From contig JANQTO010000001.1 of assembly GCA_030731685.1 (NCBI GenBank), forward strand, positions 1-8,542: a DNA stretch of 8,542 nucleotides, in the 5' to 3' direction. The notes under the pieces are model-generated. The model did not search any database. It was given only the letters and a program-made list of their open reading frames with translations, and was not told where the DNA came from. Made by a program: the position numbers and the translations under genes. The DNA comes from Nonlabens sp. Lineage in GTDB: Bacteria > Bacteroidota > Bacteroidia > Flavobacteriales > Flavobacteriaceae. This document shows, one piece after another, positions 6,864 to 8,542 of this stretch (positions are counted from its first letter, which is position 1; every line of letters starts with the position of its first letter).

Positions 6864-8123
6864 ATGAACGACTTATTTGATAAAATATATAGAGACAAAG
6901 GGCCATTAGCTAAGTGGGCTTCTGTTGCCGAAGGTTATTTTGTATTCCCTAAACTAGAAGGGCCTATATCTAACCGCATGAAGTTTAAAGGTAAAGATGT
7001 TATTACGTGGAGTATTAACGATTATCTAGGCCTCGCAAACCATCCAGAAGTTCGTAAAGTAGATGCTGAGGCTGCTGCCACATATGGCAGTGCTTACCCT
7101 ATGGGTGCTAGAATGATGTCAGGACATACAGACTTGCATGAGCAGCTGGAGCAAGAACTTGCAGCATTTGTAAATAAAGAAGCGGCATACCTGTTAAACT
7201 TTGGTTATCAGGGTTGTGTTTCTACCATCGATGCACTTGTGGCTAAGGACGATGTTATCGTTTACGACGTTGACGCTCACGCATGTATTATCGACGGCGT
7301 GCGGTTGCACCATGGAAAGCGTTTCACCTACAAGCATAACGATTTAGAAAGTATAGAAAAGAACTTACAGCGCGCTACTAAGCTTGCTGAGCAAACCGGC
7401 GGCGGTATCTTACTTATCTCTGAAGGTGTTTTTGGAATGCGTGGAGAACAAGGTAGGCTCAAAGAAATTGTAGCTCTTAAAGAGAAATATAAGTTCCGTC
7501 TTTTTGTGGACGATGCTCACGGTTTCGGTACACTAGGTAAAACGGGTGCTGGAGCAGGCGAGGAACAAGGTGTTCAAGACCAGATAGATGTGTACTTTGC
7601 AACATTTGCAAAATCACTTGCTAGTACAGGAGCATTTATTGCTGCTGATAAGGAAATTATGGATTACTTGAAATATAATCTACGTTCTCAAATGTTTGCA
7701 AAATCTTTGCAAATGCAGCTTGTAGTAGGAGCTTTAAAGCGTTTAGATATGTTACGTTCGATGCCTGAGCTTAAGAACAAGCTTTGGGAAAACGTAAATA
7801 ATTTACAAGATGGGCTACGCAGCCGCGGTTTTGATTTAGGTACTACACAATCTTGTGTAACACCAGTATATCTTAAAGGTAGTATTCCAGAAGCAATGGC
7901 TCTTGTGAAGGACTTACGTGAGAATTATGGGATTTTCTGTAGTATCGTGGTATATCCAGTAATTCCTAAGGGACTTATTTTATTACGTTTAATTCCTACA
8001 GCTACACATACTATTGACGATATTAATGAGACACTAGATGCATTCTCGGCTATCCGTGACCGCTTAGAAGGTGGCGTTTACAAGCGTTTGAGCGCTGGTG
8101 TAGAAGCCGCGATGAATGCGTAG
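6864..8123 (+). CDS. Alpha-oxoamine synthase, probable cysteate acyl-ACP transferase of sulfonolipid (capnine) synthesis
   Basis: A 419-residue cytosolic PLP enzyme of the alpha-oxoamine synthase family (glycine C-acetyltransferase, AONS, serine palmitoyltransferase), which condenses an amino acid with an acyl thioester with loss of CO2. Visible: NDYLGLANHPEV (52-63), SGHTDLHEQLEQELAAF (86-102), His139 in DAHACIIDG that should stack on PLP, FVDDAHGFG (214-222; the usual DEAHG has Asp for Glu), and the PLP lysine K250 in TFAKSLASTG. Lys280 in QMFAKS lies exactly 30 residues after K250. In Alistipes SulA, K251 binds PLP and K281 is the residue that differs from the alanine of serine palmitoyltransferases; glycine C-acetyltransferase has FSNS here. 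This points to cysteate as the amino acid and 3-ketocapnine as product, as for Flavobacterium johnsoniae Fjoh_2419. ATG 6864 is chosen; the in-frame TTG at 6843 overlaps the -7 box. Tandem stops TAG TAA end the gene. Confidence 0.9.
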   Translation: MNDLFDKIYRDKGPLAKWASVAEGYFVFPKLEGPISNRMKFKGKDVITWSINDYLGLANHPEVRKVDAEAAATYGSAYPMGARMMSGHTDLHEQLEQELAAFVNKEAAYLLNFGYQGCVSTIDALVAKDDVIVYDVDAHACIIDGVRLHHGKRFTYKHNDLESIEKNLQRATKLAEQTGGGILLISEGVFGMRGEQGRLKEIVALKEKYKFRLFVDDAHGFGTLGKTGAGAGEEQGVQDQIDVYFATFAKSLASTGAFIAADKEIMDYLKYNLRSQMFAKSLQMQLVVGALKRLDMLRSMPELKNKLWENVNNLQDGLRSRGFDLGTTQSCVTPVYLKGSIPEAMALVKDLRENYGIFCSIVVYPVIPKGLILLRLIPTATHTIDDINETLDAFSAIRDRLEGGVYKRLSAGVEAAMNA

Positions 8124-8142
8124 TAATTCACAAATTATAAAG

Positions 8143-8179
8143 AAAGAGCCCGTTGTAATAACGGGCTCTTTTATTTTTT
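8143..8179 (+). terminator. Strong intrinsic terminator after the alpha-oxoamine synthase gene
   Basis: AAAGAGCCCGTT (8143-8154) and AACGGGCTCTTT (8160-8171) form a perfect 12-base stem around the 5-base loop GTAAT, followed by a T-rich stretch (TATTTTTT). It lies 19 bases after the stop. The A-rich left flank makes some activity on the opposite strand possible, towards which the convergent gene reads. Confidence 0.93.
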
Positions 8180-8203
8180 AAAACCATGTGATGTGAAGAA
8201 TCT

Positions 8204-8219
8204 CGCTTTCGCGAAAGCG
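8204..8219. repeat. Palindrome CGCTTTCGCGAAAGCG, copy 2 (intergenic)
   Basis: Identical to the copy at 3191-3206, but here between two convergent genes, about 25 bases after the terminator and 36 bases from the end of the next gene. It is a perfect 16-base self-complementary sequence with no T-tract on either side, so it is not a simple terminator. Confidence 0.85.
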
Positions 8220-8255
8220 GAAAATTTACAATTATTATTGACACGAAATAGTTAG

Positions 8256-8542
8256 TTACTTTACAACCGATTTCTTCTCTTTGATTAAAGTTGCGGTTTG
8301 CATAATTGATATAGGATAGTTCTTAACGATAGCACTTTCTTTAGTTCCTGTAATACTCGTGTCTTGTTCACGTGCCATGGTAATAGTGAATTCCATGCGG
8401 TCTTCGTAAAATTTCTCGGTAGAGTTTAGCAAATTGCCCATGACCTCATAGGTGCTGAAAAGAGTGTTATTTGCAAAACCGCTCTCTAAGATGATACCAT
8501 TATTCTCATCCACTAAAAACAAATGCTCGTTGTGCGTACGTA
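8256..8542 (-). CDS. Unrecognised protein, C-terminal part (runs off right edge)
   Basis: The last 95 codons of a protein that enters from beyond the right edge. The frame stays open through the window end (RTHNEHLFLVDENNG), and the first possible in-window start is only a TTG at 8520-8522, so the true start almost surely lies outside. The visible part looks soluble: a beta-like stretch LFLVDENNGIILESGF, a helix-like segment around TYEVMGNLLNSTEKFYED, then FTITMAREQD, and a lysine-rich end (LIKEKKSVVK). There is no signal peptide, membrane segment or motif I can name. It is convergent with the alpha-oxoamine synthase gene. I cannot assign a family or function. Confidence 0.65.
   Translation of the reverse strand, partial: RTHNEHLFLVDENNGIILESGFANNTLFSTYEVMGNLLNSTEKFYEDRMEFTITMAREQDTSITGTKESAIVKNYPISIMQTATLIKEKKSVVK

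Noticed and set aside
6864..8123. Annotation as glycine C-acetyltransferase (kbl) or 8-amino-7-oxononanoate synthase (bioF)
   Set aside because: There is no threonine dehydrogenase or biotin gene nearby, and the FAKS motif with Lys280 matches SulA rather than FSNS (Kbl) or the alanine of serine palmitoyltransferase. Not fully excluded without a tree.

Overview
The window looks like chromosomal DNA from a member of the Bacteroidota, most likely a marine Flavobacteriaceae. Four things suggest this: an outer-membrane receptor with a carboxypeptidase-regulatory-like N-terminus; start codons with no Shine-Dalgarno sequence; Bacteroidota-type -7 boxes (TAnnTTTG) a short distance before several start codons; and two copies of the palindrome CGCTTTCGCGAAAGCG, which I recall as abundant in marine flavobacteria. 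No rRNA, tRNA, CRISPR array, insertion sequence or phage gene is visible. Genes are tightly packed and no gap exceeds 300 bases.

Layout. 1-740 (minus) is the N-terminal part of a TonB-dependent outer-membrane receptor that runs off the left edge. 816-1922 (minus) is prfB, release factor 2, read in one continuous frame without the programmed frameshift. Divergent from it, 2070-3077 (plus) is an ltaE-type threonine aldolase. 3110-3424 (minus) is ybaB/ebfC, convergent with ltaE and divergent from 3521-5587 (plus), a cytosolic oligopeptidase B (ptrB). Then come two plus-strand PLP-enzyme genes: 5652-6692, a divergent cysteine synthase/cystathionine beta-synthase-like protein, and 6864-8123, an alpha-oxoamine synthase. 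A strong intrinsic terminator closes the second gene. 8256-8542 (minus) is the C-terminal end of an unrecognised protein that runs off the right edge.

The most interesting part is 5652-8123. The alpha-oxoamine synthase would usually be annotated as glycine C-acetyltransferase, 8-amino-7-oxononanoate synthase or serine palmitoyltransferase. However, it has a lysine exactly 30 residues after the PLP lysine (K250/K280), the same spacing as K251/K281 of the characterised cysteate acyl-ACP transferase SulA of Alistipes finegoldii; serine palmitoyltransferases have alanine there. I therefore read it as the first committed enzyme of sulfonolipid (capnine) synthesis. The gene before it, with altered active-site motifs, is a reasonable candidate for the enzyme that makes cysteate. 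Together the pair could supply cysteate and condense it with acyl-ACP to give 3-ketocapnine; the later reductase and N-acyltransferase are not in the window. The two genes are separated by a terminator and each has its own -7 box, so they are adjacent but probably not a simple operon.

The remaining genes are housekeeping functions (translation termination, nucleoid or recombination-associated protein, peptide turnover, amino-acid metabolism) with no evident link to the lipid pair.
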